Shown: positions 28,243 through 42,298 of the stretch, one piece after another | Position numbering within the stretch: the first letter of the stretch is position 1 | Layout of the letters: each line of letters starts with the position of its first letter | Assembly: GCA_028023455.1 (NCBI GenBank) | Contig: JAQFVV010006197.1 | Coordinates: 20,147,254-20,211,253 of the forward strand | Length of the DNA: 64,000 nucleotides | Direction of reading: 5' to 3' | From: Epiperipatus broadwayi | Lineage: Eukaryota; Onychophora; Udeonychophora; Euonychophora; Peripatidae | The notes under the pieces: model-generated | What the model was told of the DNA's origin: nothing | Database searches by the model: none | The model's input: only the letters and a program-made list of their open reading frames with translations | Program-made: the position numbers and the translations under genes

Positions 28243-29344
28243 GCTAGGATTTTATACTTTTTCCAATAATTTTATGTTATTTCTTTAAATATTTTCTTTT
28301 TTGCTAAATCCAATTTGATTCTTGGTTTGCTAATGGCAATATTTTACACTTGAATATGTCTTGTACCAGCATTCTTCATCTGCTTAATTCAATATAAGAC
28401 CAACAACAAGCTTTTTTTTCTAATATTTGCCTTCAAAAAATAGTTCCATATGGCACTGCTAATTTACTTCAACTTCATATTTCTAAAAGCAGAATTTTGT
28501 TTTTTCTATAAAAACAAAAATATAGGCATACCAACTAATTTTGACTCTGTGATTACACAAAAATAATTCAAAACTTTTAAAAGTATATGATAAATCAAGA
28601 GAAGCTATCTATTTCAGTGTTAATCTATAATAAGCTTGACTAATTAATGATTACCAAATGATAGCATATAAATCTGCAGATGTGTTTAACTTTTGTCTTT
28701 ATCAACAAAGCTTGGAATTCAAAGATGAAAATAATGTGATTATGTATTTAACAATCATTTTTAGCTCCATTTTATGATTCAAGCTAAAATTATAAAATTC
28801 AAAATAATATTTTGAATCTAAACCAATCTGGTAGAACTATTATATAGATATAACTCTATGTTGGTAACTATATATTTAAATATCTTCTGTAAATTGCATT
28901 ATTTCCAAGTTTGAATCACATGCCTTTCTTGATAAAAGCAAAAATCAAGAAACCATGGAAATTTAGAGGCACTATTACTTAGTAATCACTAATTATTCAA
29001 GCTTATCATAGATGGCACTACTGTAGAAAACTGCTGTTATTTTCTATACATTTTGTGAGCTAAAAAATTAAATAAAATATTTTTTGTGTGTTATTAAAAG
29101 TGTATGCCTACTCACATTATTCAAAGTTTATCATTATTATCTTTAGATTATTAATATTTTATTTCTCATTTTTATCTAATCTTTTTCTAATTTGCTCACT
29201 ACTTTCTAGATAGTTTCTTTACCCAAAATGTTCATCATTCTTAATAAAAAAAATTTTTTTTATTTTATAAAATATAGAATTTAATTCAGAAATTTAGTTA
29301 CAATATATGATAATAGTTAAACATAGGATATATTACATGATAAT
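28243..29344. other. AT-rich non-coding DNA
   Basis: No gene recognised. Composition changes sharply at about 29340, where the GC-richer RT island begins. Confidence 0.5.
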
Positions 29345-32155
29345 CAGTGGGATGAAAGCTCACTATTGATATCTTGTTTGACACCAGCTAAAATGACTAA
29401 TATGAAGCATATCAGCAAGGAACGAGTCTGGAATAGTATCCTGTTGATATAGATAACCATGCTTGCATGTCTCATATAGTTCAGTGATAGGTCTAATCCT
29501 TTGTCCATGCTCCACATGACCAAATTGACCCTTCATACCGGAGGTTACTTCCATAACAACTCAGGATCTGGGCAATAATCATGCAGAGCAAGGTAAGTTA
29601 TCACAAAGAGATGCAGGCCATTCAGCCTCAAATTACTCTCCATGGAAGATTTCTATTTAGGAGTGAAAGGGATCAGCTTTGGGGGCCAGATCAATAACCT
29701 CCATGTGGAGTCATAGATGTAAGAGGGGGCCTAATTCTGGTCCCTTTTCCGAATTTTTTCCATTTTGTTAATATAGAGTTCAAGCGGACACTCTAGTGCA
29801 TGATTAAAGGTGAGCCAGCACCATGTGTACCATAGCAAAAACAGTACAAATGTTGTTATTCGTATGTCTGGAATGGATCCACATAGTATATTGTCAATGA
29901 GAGTTGACAGGGTAGGCGTATTGTTATTTAACATGGACGCTATAAGGACTCTGTAGGGGTGAAGGGAAACACAGTGGCAGAGGAGGTGAAGACAAGTTTC
30001 ATCCTCTATGAGTCATAGTGAGCAAGTGGACTCTATGTTTGAGAATCCTCGGTGATGCACCAAAAAGTGTTTAGTAGGCAAGCCATTAATATTTATCTTC
30101 ATTAGGAAATCATTTATTTGGGTTCAAAAAACCATCACTTAAATTTCTTGATTAGCAGATGGTTGTTAAGCCTGAGGATAGTTGATCCTGCAGAAACATC
30201 AGGATTAAGGATGTAGTACGCATCCCAGAACTTGGATTTTCATTGAGGACGATTTTATAGGAAGCATAGTATGTTTGGAGATAATAGGGGGCGGCTTATC
30301 TGTGGGAATGACCTCTCTGAAACGTGAGTAGTTAAAATATTGCAGACACATTCTGTAGAAAGAATTGTAGGAACCTTGGAATATGAAAGTATCTATGGAA
30401 TGTAGGGATAATCCATTAAGTTTTGTGTGTTTCTGTAGATTTCTCAAGCTTATGGTTGCACTCCCCCCCCTCTAATCAGATCAGTGCACATCTTGTGTAT
30501 TTTCCTGATGAAGACTTTGGTAAAATTGACTACTGGGGTGAAATAGGATATTCTAGGGAATATTAGTATGTTGATGAGGGAGAACTGGCGAACATGGACA
30601 TGTAAACTTTGGATAGAGAGGATGGATTCTCTATGTGGATTGAAGTAGCTTTCCTTGGATAGATCTCCTCATGGGAGACATGGATTCAAATATAGGGAAG
30701 CCCAAGAAGTTCTGAGGCTTTGCTGCAAATGGTCCTGGAATGGTCTTACCCGAAGATATATACCAGGCAGATGACTTGGCCATATTAAATTTGAGGCTGG
30801 ATTGATCGGAGAATTCTTTAAGTATTGATAAGAGTCTTGGAATTAATTTTTTTGATGGAAGGAAAATGGCCAAGTCATCCATATAGGTGATGTGATGAAT
30901 TGATGTATTTAAAATTGGGATATGAATGCCAGGAAGAGATCTCTCAATTTGAAGAAGCAGAGGGTTGAGGTAAGTAATAAAAAACAGGGCACTCAGAGGA
31001 GAGCCTTGTGGAATGGAGGATGTGGTGTAGAATGGGGGAGAAAGCTTCCCATTAAGTGAGATGCTCAATTCACGATTGTAAAGGAGGTTTCTAGTAATAT
31101 TTATGATTCCAGTAGAAATGTCATGCTCACCAAGTAAGTTTAAAAGGGTATTGAGTTGAATAGAATCAAAGGCAGCTGCAATGTCGAGCTGCACAACCAC
31201 TGGTCTAGATTGCCTGGGGGATCTGATGTGGTCAGTAATGATTTTAAAAAGATTGATAGCATTTGTGGTTGAGCTGCCCTTTTTTGCAAATTTGATATTG
31301 CGAAATAAAAGGAAGAATCTTGTTTTGAATTTTGTCCTTGATGATAGATTCAATGACCTTGACCATCAGTGGAGTCATAGAGATGGACCGCAGGTTCTCC
31401 AGCGGGGACGGAATTATGTTGTGCTTTAGAAATGGCACTATTGCTATGGGATAAAGACCACTGATTTCATGGACACCAGAAGAAAGGTGATTAATCAAGT
31501 TGTACATGATTGGAACCGAGAATTTAGACAGGTGCAGTAGAAGGAAATGGGGAATTGCATGGAGCCCTGGATGGGTCCTTTCAGGCATCGGGGTTAACTT
31601 AGTCAGAACATCTCCCTCCATGATGCCATGGTCAGAGGGGGAAGAATCCCATATTGAGTCCTGTTTAGAGTCAGGTGCATGAGTGGAAAACTTTTCCCTG
31701 AAGAACAAAAAAATTTTTAGAAGCATGTTAGATCCTGAGTAAAGGTTATTTCCAACTGTAATAGATGAAGGGGTTGGTTTCTTGTCTCTATATCCCAGAG
31801 CCCACCTAATGTAGCCCCTGGACCAATTGTGGGACTGGTTCAAGAAAATTTTTGACTTTTTGATAGAGAGATAGTCTGCCAAAATCAAGTGTTTATTTTT
31901 TTGTATTGGGATTTCAGGTTGATTATGGATTCTATAGGAATTGTATCAAGGGGAAGATTTTTAAGGGTGTTGTTGAGTGATTCAAGTTCTATCAGGAGTG
32001 AAGATGTCCCTTTATTATGTAATGTATAGTTTGAGATTAATGACATTAAAATATGGATGAAGGCAAACCAGGCATCGACTGGTGGCAAAGAGAGGATATG
32101 AATTTTGTGAAAATATATGTATGCCTCAGAGATGATGGCTTCAGGTGAATTTATA
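29345..32155 (-). pseudogene. Broken non-LTR retrotransposon RT gene (fourth lineage, YMDD)
   Basis: A reverse transcriptase gene on the minus strand, split over frames 32088-31885, 31888-31244 and 31353-30631, then shorter pieces (30447-30205, 29934-29731, 29554-29363). The second piece holds the N-terminal RT region (LRSISMTPLMVKVIESII, a relic of the RPISLL block, then QYQICKKG). The third holds SSTTNAINLF, motif A VQLDIAAAFDSI (Asp codon 31185-31183), motif B SIPQGSPLSALFF, motif C TYMDDLAIF (YMDD 30885-30874), motif D-like SLKFNMAKSSAWYI and FLGFPI. A late cysteine-rich stretch near 30070-29990 recalls the C-terminal zinc knuckle of many LINEs. Core catalytic Asps survive, but frameshifts separate the halves. 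No endonuclease is visible. Clade not assigned. The island is visibly richer in G+C than its flanks. Confidence 0.85.
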
Positions 32156-33744
32156 GTTCAAAAACAATGTTAATAAACAAATTTTAACATAGACTGATAT
32201 ATGTAAAAGTACATATAACTGCTTTTAATATGCAAGCAAAGCATTTACAATAATCTCCCATCCCTAACCCATCCTGCTAAGTTGTGATTTTCCATATATA
32301 TTTTTACTTTCCTTTTTTCCTCCATTTTCATTATTCTCTTTTTTCTTTTTTCTCATTTTCTATTCTTTGAATAATAAATTTATCGTTGTGAACATTTATT
32401 GCAATAAAAAAATTTGGCATTTTGTAATTTTCTGTCATTACATTACTGAAAAAGTACTGAATTAAAATATTTATTAACTTTGACTAAAATATTGCAGAAA
32501 AAAATAAAATAAAAAAAAACAACTAAAAATTTACTCACTCTCTGTATGTGAATAAATTATTAATTTTTTTTAGTTGTGATGTATATCTAAATATTGACAT
32601 TTCTAAAATAAATGACATTAATAACATAACAGGCAATAAAAAAATATCACTAATAATTTATTTAATTAAGGTATTTTTTTTAAAGACAGCTTAATTATTA
32701 ACAAAATATCATAAATAAACCTGTAAAAATTCCAACCAGAAAATAAATTCATTAGTAACTTTATTAAGTCATTCAATTCCACTAGTATATTCATGGATTT
32801 GTCAGACATTATTTACATAATCCATAGTTTGTACATGATCATGTTTACATAAGTTACCAGCTGTTAAATTCTATTTAAAAAGGAGATGAGCACAACAGTA
32901 AAGATTGTCCTAAATTTGTAGATGAGACTTCAGTAACATCTAGGAACACCTACTGCTACATCCAAAAAATGAAATTTCATTGGAACTTCATAAAACATCT
33001 ATTTTTATCTTACAGTTTGAAGAGATTCTTGATTGGGCACCAAGAAAAGGAATCTTAATGTGAGACCAGTTTCCGTATTTCAATTCACTTCCAGGTATAA
33101 TAATGCTTTGGTTTGTCAAATCTTCTAAACACAGAATTATTTTATACTGAGTATAATGTATATAAAAGTTCAAAGTTCATGACAATATTTAACTTGCTTT
33201 CCTAATGTTTTTAAGTAATCATTATATAATCTCTCTTTCTATATATAAATATTACTTTTCTATTGGTTTATCAAACTTGTTTTCAGGATAAAAAGTAGAT
33301 TTTTTTCTCCCTCAAAAGTTATTTTGTTTATATTTAATATTAATACTGTTATTTTGGAGACTTAAAAAACAAAAAGGAAAAATTATTGCAAAATTCAATT
33401 GATTTAAATATAAAATTTTAATTTACTAAATTGTTTAAATAATTATAAATCTTATTAAAAATATCAGGCCTAAACATGAATACTGTCTAAGCAAAATAAT
33501 AAAAAATCAAATAAAAATAAAACTGAACATTATCCATTTTTCATTTGACCCACTGAGGATTTTTGATTTTTACTTGATATTTAACTCTCAAAAAACGTAT
33601 ATTTATTTATTTACAAATAAATAATACACACTTATAAATAAATGCTATATATTTTATAAAATGTTCCTATTAGCAAAAGTTGTTTTGTCTATTTGAAATT
33701 GTACATACCAGAATAAATAACTTGCTTATCCATTTATAAATAAA
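32156..33744. other. AT-rich non-coding DNA
   Basis: No gene recognised. The 61-codon minus-strand frame at 33173-32988 shows no family signature. Confidence 0.5.
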
Positions 33745-33864
33745 TGTCAATAAACATTCCATGATCACCATTTCTTATGCTTGCTTATAATTGTCATTAA
33801 AACAGACAAAACTCACTATATGTATTGCTGTGAGTAGCAATATGTATAGTGAGTTTTGCCTGTT
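33745..33864. repeat. Dispersed repeat with an embedded 29-bp palindrome
   Basis: The arms 33801-33829 and 33836-33864 are reverse complements at 26 of 29 positions around a 6-nt spacer. The right arm is identical on the opposite strand to 8217-8245, and 33745-33784 matches the sequence following that site (8246-8282). This copy therefore carries an extra inverted arm plus a few bases absent at 8.2 kb. No coding potential; it could form a hairpin in single-stranded DNA or RNA. Confidence 0.75.
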
Positions 33865-36800
33865 ATAAATAAATGTATTACTTATTCATTGATTTATATA
33901 TTAATCAGAGAGGAGGTTAGTAATTTATTTTGTAATTCAGTTTATGTGAAGATAATTCACTATATTTACTATGTTGTGAAGTCTTCTATTGTAAACTTTC
34001 ACAGATTAGTTTCTGGCTATTGGACTTCTTCAGTGAGAAAAAATTGGATTTTGTATCAGTATTTTTTTTTACCTTTGCCCTTGACTAGAATATAATTTCA
34101 TGTCTAGTATTTTTTTTTCTTTTTTTTTGGCAAAATAAAAATATTTTATTGCATATTTTAATGAAGGATATATATATTATAAATAGCATGTTAGATAAAA
34201 AAATAAATATTTTATTGTTATGAGTTTTGATAATGCATATTGTAACCTTTTAATTGATTCATTGTGCTAATGGAGTATATAATAGTACAAAATTAAAATT
34301 TTTTTAAATATAACTGGCACTAAAAATTTAATATATAACCTTTACTAGAGAATTTAGGAAAGATTATAAATACATTTTTTTATTCATAATTGTTTTCATT
34401 TTATATATCAGTTATGTAATTTTAATAATAATATACTTTTAAAATTAATTATAATGACAATAAAATATCATTACTTAAATATTTTTATTAAAATATTTCT
34501 GTGAAGCTGAGTAAATAAAGTATTTTAAATTTCAATTAAAACGTTTGATGTTCATCAGTTTTAAAATATTTATTAATTTTGTGTGTGTGTGTGTGTGTGT
34601 GTTAAATTTAAAAATAACAACTTAAATATTAAACAACTAATAGACAACTTTCAAGTTGTTGACAAATGACATTTAAGTAATTGTTTTCCACGTCATGTTT
34701 GGGGGGTATTAATAGAATTGGCATACGATTAGAGGAGAGAAGAAATCAATGAGTAAAATAAATCATTGTATAAAATATTTATAAAATTCATTAAATTATA
34801 AAATATTTTATTTTATAAAATGGTTATATAAGTCAATTAATCTTAAGGAAATTAATATAAAATACTTTATAGAAGTTTAACAAGATGGTAGAGTAATTTA
34901 AGTTAATTTCTTTGTCAGCATCATAGGATACTATATGTGAAGTCAATCTACAATTTTAAAATGCTAATAAGAAAAAAATTGCCAGTATATATTATTATTA
35001 TGGATGGAAAAATGGGGAAGGATAAAAGTACTCCATTCCAAGTAATTAAAAAGTGGACAATCAGTCACGTAAGAAAATACTCTCACTTTATCTCTGCTTT
35101 ATTAAATAACTAATAAGAGGAATCAAACAAAAATAAAAAGTATTAACTTTCATGAATTAAGGAAGAGAATTTATAGAACTTTAATATAAGGTATAATTGA
35201 GATGAAAGGTTAAAGAAAATAATTTGTGCTGTCAATCAAAAGAACTTGTACTATTCAAATTAAACATACAAGATTAATATTTAAGAATGGACATTTGTAA
35301 CAGTTTTATAAAGCAACATTAATTTTAATAAATGCTTATTCTTAATTAGTTTAAATAAAAGTTTATAGTCAAGATAAATCCTCAATTTAGCCATTATAAT
35401 TTTCTATTAAATTAAGAAATGTTAAAAGAAGGAGAATTCAATAAAGAAGACATATTAAGCTTAAGTCTGTTAAATAAATCAAAAATTATATTACAAGAGA
35501 CTTAATTTCAAGGAATTTCTTTATGGTTATCATAAGAAAAAAATTCTGATATAGAACAGAGGGATGAAAAAAAAATGATTTAAGTGAAAATGATTTATTG
35601 ATCAATACTGCAAAAAATTAATAATTATAATGAGGAGACCAACATTTAGATATATGTTTGATTTTGTTGTTTTATTACAGATCTCATTAGCTTTTATAAT
35701 AATTCTACATAATTAAGAAAAAAAGAATTCTGACATGTAAATATAGAAAATCGCCTCAGGAAGCATCTAACCATGAAAGATTTCATTTTATTATTGTGGT
35801 TAATTATTAAAAATAGGGAGGAGAAACAGGAAAAAACTAATAATTTTAAAAAATTAATTTAAAAAAAGTATTAAATATCATTTTGAAATATATGAAAAGG
35901 CATTCCAAGGAAGAAGAAAGAAAAAAACAACAATTTTTTTTCTTTGGGTATTATTTTAAATACAATTGCCAACACTAAATTAGTTGTTAAGTTTAATATT
36001 AAATTAATTAAGTTAAATGATTTGACTTGTTAATATGTGTTATATTTTAATGTTTGTTTTAAATTAATAACTTTAAAAGTTATGCTTAGGATGAAACTGT
36101 AATATGTATGAATGAAAAAGATCAAAAATAGGGGTAAACAATACTTTGAGTTTCTATTGTAAGGTAATAGGATTTAAATTAATTTATTATATGTTTTAAA
36201 GTATGAAACAATAATAATTAAATTACTGCCATGATAAAGAACTGAGAGATGGTACTTATAATAATATATATAAAAAGTATGATAATGAAATTTTAAAGAG
36301 CAATATTGAGGATTAATTGTATTAATGATAAAAGTGGCTAAAAAATTTTGATCTCAGTTTAACATAATAAAATAAACATTGACAATTGTCAAATTGTATA
36401 GTTTGTTTTAAAACACTTGACCTGAATATAATATTGTAATACTATTGTAGTAGTATATTGTAATGATGGATTCTAGCAATGCCTGTTAGAGTTAGATAAG
36501 TTATCATTCCAAGATATGATTAATGTGTTTAAGTTATACTTTCCTCAAGAACTGATAAAAATAACATAATAAGGTTAGTCTAGATGACATCCATATATGT
36601 AGTTCTGAGCGATAATGATGTGAGGAATTTCCATAAAATAGAGATGTTAAGATCCACAAGAGCTTAATGTAGAAGCCTGGATGTTAAAGTAGCATCATTA
36701 AAAAAAAATGGCTACTTGCCATGAGAGCACATCTTATTTTGAAAAAAAAGGAGACCTCCATTTCATATTTATAGTATTTTGATGACCTAAAATCAGTTTC

Positions 36801-38148
36801 TTATCTATGGAATTTTTAGATAGTAAAGGAAAGTAAGGTAAGCATCAAATATATTGATTGTATTTTAAGAAAGATTATAATATTTTGTCTAAAGTTTAGA
36901 AAGTTGTTTGATATGAAATTGAAGTAAATGCAAAACAAATGTTATAATACTTAAATAATTTTTGAATTGATATAATATTGAAAGAAAACGAGATCAATGA
37001 TGAATATAAAAGAAAAAAAAGAGATGAATGATTATCAAGAAAGCAGTTCAATCTTTCATTGATTATTTTAATCTTATAAATTTTATTTTCTAAAAACCAA
37101 CAGCATAACTGTTAAGTTTAGGTATAATTATTAACAGAATTTACATGTATACAAAATATGAAAATTTATGAAAGAATTGTTTGGTATGGAAGGAAAGGGA
37201 AATAAAAAGAATAATATATTGTGTATTCAATAGAAAAAAATGAAAAATTGAACCATATTCATAACTGATAAAAATTATTATAAAATCATAGCAAGAAAAG
37301 AATTTCGTTTATGTTAACACTAACCAATTTGAGATTTGAATAATAAAATACTTATGTAATTTAAAAGTTCATTTTCAAAGCAGTATATGTAAGTAAGGTA
37401 TGGTTCTATTAATGTATATAGTTATACAAAGATGTTAATAATATTATGTGTTTATAGTTTATTATGATATATAATAGTTAAAAGTTTGTTATTGATTATT
37501 GTTTTTGTTTAAATAACAAATATTTTTATATAAATGTAGACTAATGGCTTTGTTTCTACTCAGAATTATTTTCATCACACTGTCATATCCAAGTACAGAA
37601 ATTACGGGGAATATTATAAAGAACAAAAATTTGATAAATTAATTGTTTATTAAATTAAATTATAACTACTTAAGTGATATTATTTAAGAGCATCATATTT
37701 TAATTGGAAATAGTCATATCTTCAAAGTCACATTATTTATTTTAAAATTAATTTGAATTCATTCTTAAAATAAATTTAGGATAGTATAAAAAGTTACACA
37801 AGAGATTGCGTTGGGGCTACTGCAGCAAGTTTACATTTTGGATTAAGATGAAATTTAAAACAGTGTAAGTGGTTTAATAATTTACTGAAGTGATTAAAAA
37901 GAGGAAAGTTATTTTAATTAATGGGTATAGTTTCAGATGATCATAAAAGTGGTTCATTTTATAATTAGTGTTTCGAATTTATAAATAAATTAATTGCTGG
38001 AAAATACAAACAGTAAGTCGGAATTTCTTATAACTGTTGAAGATATGCTGATTTTAAAAAAGTGATTTAATTTGTACTTGTAATGTTAGCTGTGGTTATA
38101 ATTAAGATGGTTGGATCTTAGTAAAATCCCTCTTATTATTCAATTATC
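33865..38148. other. AT-rich non-coding DNA
   Basis: No gene recognised. Contains a (GT)n microsatellite at 34581-34602. Parts of 35-38 kb are purine-rich on the plus strand and could be ancient coding-derived repeats, but I could not read a family motif in any frame. The 79-codon frame at 33856-34095 is not convincing. Confidence 0.45.
34581..34602. repeat. (GT)11 microsatellite
   Basis: Uninterrupted GT dinucleotides. Confidence 0.95.
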
Positions 38149-38980
38149 TTAATTGTAAGTATAGGGGATTTGAACTCAGATTTTCAAGCACCCTTCAACT
38201 ATCCACACTATCTCATACAATTGATACACACGACCACACACATGTAGAAAAGATAAATAATCACCAATATATGTATTTCATGCTAAACCAGCACTCATCA
38301 GTTGGTCCAGATTATCATCTACCACTCACATATATATAATCTGTGCTCAGTTTATTTTAAGATAGCAAATCTTCATACTTTAACGGACAGGCTTCAATCT
38401 ACTCCAACCTCCAAATTTTTAGCCATCCAAGCATTGAAAATCTGATGGTGAAAACCCAAATCCCATGCTGATGCCAATATTGTTGTTATGCCCATATTGA
38501 CTTCAAGTCACTCTGACCCCTCATGTATAGGACCTTATCCATTTAAATACACAGAAGAGGGATGGGTTCCTACCCATCCCTCTTCTGTGTATTTAAATGG
38601 ATAAGGTCCTATACATGAGGGGTCAGAGTGACTTAAGGTTAACATGGGCATGGCAATAATATTGGCATCAGCATGGGATTTGGGTTTTTACCATCAGCTT
38701 TTCAATGATATGGATGGCTAAAAATTTGGAGGTTGGAGTAGATTGAAGCCTGTCCATTAAAGTATGAAGATTTGCTATCTTAAAATAAACTGAGCACAGA
38801 TTATATATATAGGTGTGGGAGATGATAACCTGGACCAACTGATGAGGGCTGGTTTAGCATGAAATATGTATATTGATTATTTATCTTTTCTACATGTGTG
38901 TGGACATGTGTATCAGTTGTATAAGATAGTGTGGATAGTTGAACGGTGCTTGAAAATAAATCCCCTATACTTACAATTAA
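38149..38980. mobile_element. Palindromic fold-back element, copy 2 (well preserved)
   Basis: Two arms of roughly 410-420 nt (38149-38567 and 38572-38980) are reverse complements around a 4-nt loop. The outer ends pair over 23 nt, starting TTAATTGTAAGTATAGGGG. The innermost 63 nt of each arm (38505-38567 and 38572-38634) are perfect complements, while the outer arms differ by scattered substitutions and small indels. It shares most of its sequence with 16991-17660. There are no terminal transposase-type repeats beyond the arms and no open frame of note. Possible target-site duplication: TTCAATTATCTTAA (38139-38152) and TTCAAATTATCTTAA (39008-39022), which would add about 27 nt to the right end. 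A transcript would fold into a hairpin of about 400 bp. Confidence 0.9.
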
Positions 38981-39535
38981 CTCCAGGTTTGTGAAGAGCT
39001 CCTGGTTTTCAAATTATCTTAAATAGGATAATTATTATTTAATTATAAAAGAATAGTTGATGACCTTGAGATATACCTAAGGTAGTAATATTTATTATAA
39101 AGTATTTTAGAATACATTGGATTTCTTTATTTTTTTATGTAATTGATTAGATAAGTAAATGGAAAATAAACATTATTTCCAATGAAAGATTATATTAGTC
39201 ATTGTCTATTGTGAAGATTTTCCTAAGGGATATACGAACATAAGAGTTGGAATATTTTTACAATAGTTGTGTCACTGGGAAGTATATTTTATATGCTTTC
39301 TCAATGTTAAAACCATTTTATTGTAACCATTTCTTAAATCTACTTTACAGGTTATATAATAGATATTTATAGTCAATTATTGAGTCTCATAAATTAATGT
39401 TTTTATATAATTTATAGTTTAATATCTGAGTTAGACTAAAAATAGGATCGATTTGTATCGTGAATACATGGAGAATCGATGCGGACAGATTACAATATAT
39501 ATATATTAGGGATACTATTTTAGAAAAATAAAAAG

Positions 39536-39712
39536 ATTTTGTATGTTTTGATGATAAATATATGTTATAAACAGCATTTTAAATGAATTAAAAAATATTT
39601 TTGCATGTTTTGCTGATAAATATATATTATAAATAGCATTTTCGATAAAATAGTTTCTTTTTTGGTATGTCTTGATAAGGCATACATGTTACAAACAACA
39701 TTTTTGTTTAAA
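39536..39712. repeat. Imperfect ~60-bp tandem repeat, 3 units
   Basis: Units begin near 39536, 39597 and 39657 with a TTTTGTATGTTTTGATGATAA-like sequence, continue through ATATGTTATAAACAGCATTTT or variants, and diverge by substitutions. Similar sequence occurs near 34135-34250, so the unit may be dispersed. Confidence 0.55.
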
Positions 39713-42298
39713 AAAATAAAATAAAAATTTTAAATCATATTAATGTTTACGAAGTAAATATATTTTTTAATGAGTTCAGTTTATTTTTGTAATAATTTAT
39801 CAGCTAAATTTGTTTCATGTTAGGTAAATCAATAATAATATTTATATAAATAAAAGCATATTTAAAGTTTCAATAAACCCTAGATGTAGATAAAAAACAA
39901 CCTTGTTTCAACAATATTTTTGAATGGCGACTTTAATTCAAAACACAAGTTGTGATAACTGTAGGCTATACAAAAACCAATTCCAACATCAAATAATTTA
40001 TTTTCTCACCCCTTCTCTCACCTGTTTAATTCAAACAAAATATTTATTTGTGTAAATAAAATATATTTTTATTTATTATAACTTTAAACAATAAACATTT
40101 TAAAGCTTAAACAGCATTAAATCATAGTGTAACATGGTAGTTTGTAATATAATATATTATTTGTTAATTGAAGTATTAGTAGTTGGAATAATTATTTGGA
40201 ATTCTATGGCTATCCAATAATTCATCTTATAAACTGATGATATCTCTATTTGAATTAATAATCATTTAGAATTTATTTTAAAAAGCATTTTATACTCAAA
40301 TTTTCAATAAAAAAAATGAAAACTATTCTATGCAATTTAGTGAAGTAATAGAGTAATGGACTTAAGAGCTAGCTATAAATTTGTGATCAAAAATCAAGTT
40401 GCCATTTCCTAATGCATGAAAGCCACGTGACTTCTTGAATGTTTAACTATTTGATTATTCATTTTATATATATAAAAAAAAATTTAAATGAAACACTTCA
40501 TAGATACATATCTTGGAACATTTAAAACTATTGTCATGTTGCTTTTATAAAATTCTCTTAATTTAAGTAGGATGCAAATTATAACTAGAAAGTTTTCTAC
40601 CAAAAATTTATTTATTTGTGGAAACTTTGAAAAAAAATGTACAAATAAAAAAAAATAATTCAGAATCAAAAACAATTAGAAAAAATTTAATAACAAATAT
40701 CATCAATGCCAATTAACCCATTTGTATTTCGAACAGCAGAGAAACGTCTTTTGGCCAATTTGCCCCCCTGGTGAATTTTTTCGTAAGTATTATACATTAA
40801 AATGCATGTAAAACGGTATATTTTATTATAATAAAATTTTTTCCTGAAGATTTTGCACTAAAAAGTGCGAAATTCAAAATTCTCACTCTTACAATAGACA
40901 TAGGCCTCACCTTGACATGTTCAGCCATTGTCTGTTACCAAGGCTGTAAAATGTTCAATGTTTTACAACATTGTAGTTTCCAATGATGCAAAAATGTGTT
41001 TATTTGCAAATTTATTACTGTTTTAGATATTTTTTAAAAAATAATTTGAACTATATTTATTAGATATCAAGAAATATAAATTATTAATAACTTATTTTGA
41101 CTCAAAATACTTTATTTTCAAAAATATAATGTTATATTATTAGCTAACGTAAATATGGCCTGAAGAAAATTAGAAGACTCTAGCTTTGACGTAAACAATC
41201 TACTTTATTTACGAGTAAGAAATGATCACAATTTTGCAATAATTATTCAAAAAATTTAAACATGTAAAGCATAATTCGTTAGATATAAGAGAAATAAATA
41301 ATTATTCATTGGGATGTGTAAAAATAATGAGAATTAAAAAATATTTTGTTGATTTTATAAACTGAAAATAATCTTTCTAGAAACAATGATATGTAAAGTC
41401 TTTGTTTTGATTACATCCTCATTTTTTTAAATATTTACAAAGTCAAATTTATTTTTTTCTGATAAGTAATAATCATTTTATCATATATTTTATGTTGAAG
41501 TGTGAGACAAAAAAAAACATCAGAAATAGCAAAATTCAGTAGGATTAAGACAACGAAAGATTAGAAATACATCTGCTTAGTTGCAGATATATATCCAGTT
41601 AAGTTAGAATAAATTGCAATCAATAATAAATGGAATAATAATGCTTCTAGCAATAAAATCAATATTGATAATAAAATAAGATTACAGAATACAGCAAAAT
41701 AGATTCTCTAGCTTTAAAAACAAAATATGCAAATAAAAAGTACTAATGATTAATTAATACTTATGCTAAAACTTTCAACTTAATAATAATAAAAACATAT
41801 TATTATTTAAAAAGTAATAAATTAATAAAATAATTCATAATACAATACAACATACAATTGTACTATATATAAATCCAGGCCAAGGAAAATTGGAAAAAAG
41901 AATTCACAGGCTTGAGAATATTCTTTCAAGTAACCAGCCTATATCCAATCTAACTAACCACTGAACATTGTCAGTAAATAGGCATCCAGATATATGTTTA
42001 GGTGAAGATAAAATAAAAATGGAAAACTGATAAACTCACACCATCCAACAAATAGCGGGCCTGGTAAATATTTTATTTTTCATTGTTCCTTTATGACAAT
42101 ATTTGTAAGAACATTGCTCTAAAGAGACTGTTTTAAAAGCTATTTTTACTGTAAATTATCTTAATTTATTCCAAATAAGAAAATATGCTATAGTTGCTGA
42201 TCAATGTCATTAAATGTGAACTAAAAATTTTCTAAGAAATAAAATATCAAGAACCAAACACACATACAAATAGATAGTCATTTACTAGTATACCACAT

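Noticed and set aside
35000-38100. Possible decayed coding sequence of a retroelement
   Set aside because: Codon-like purine richness but no RT, integrase or protease motif readable in any frame.
40700-40990. Possible piggyBac-like end (TTAACCCATTTG)
   Set aside because: No matching inverted end with TTAA was found within a reasonable distance.
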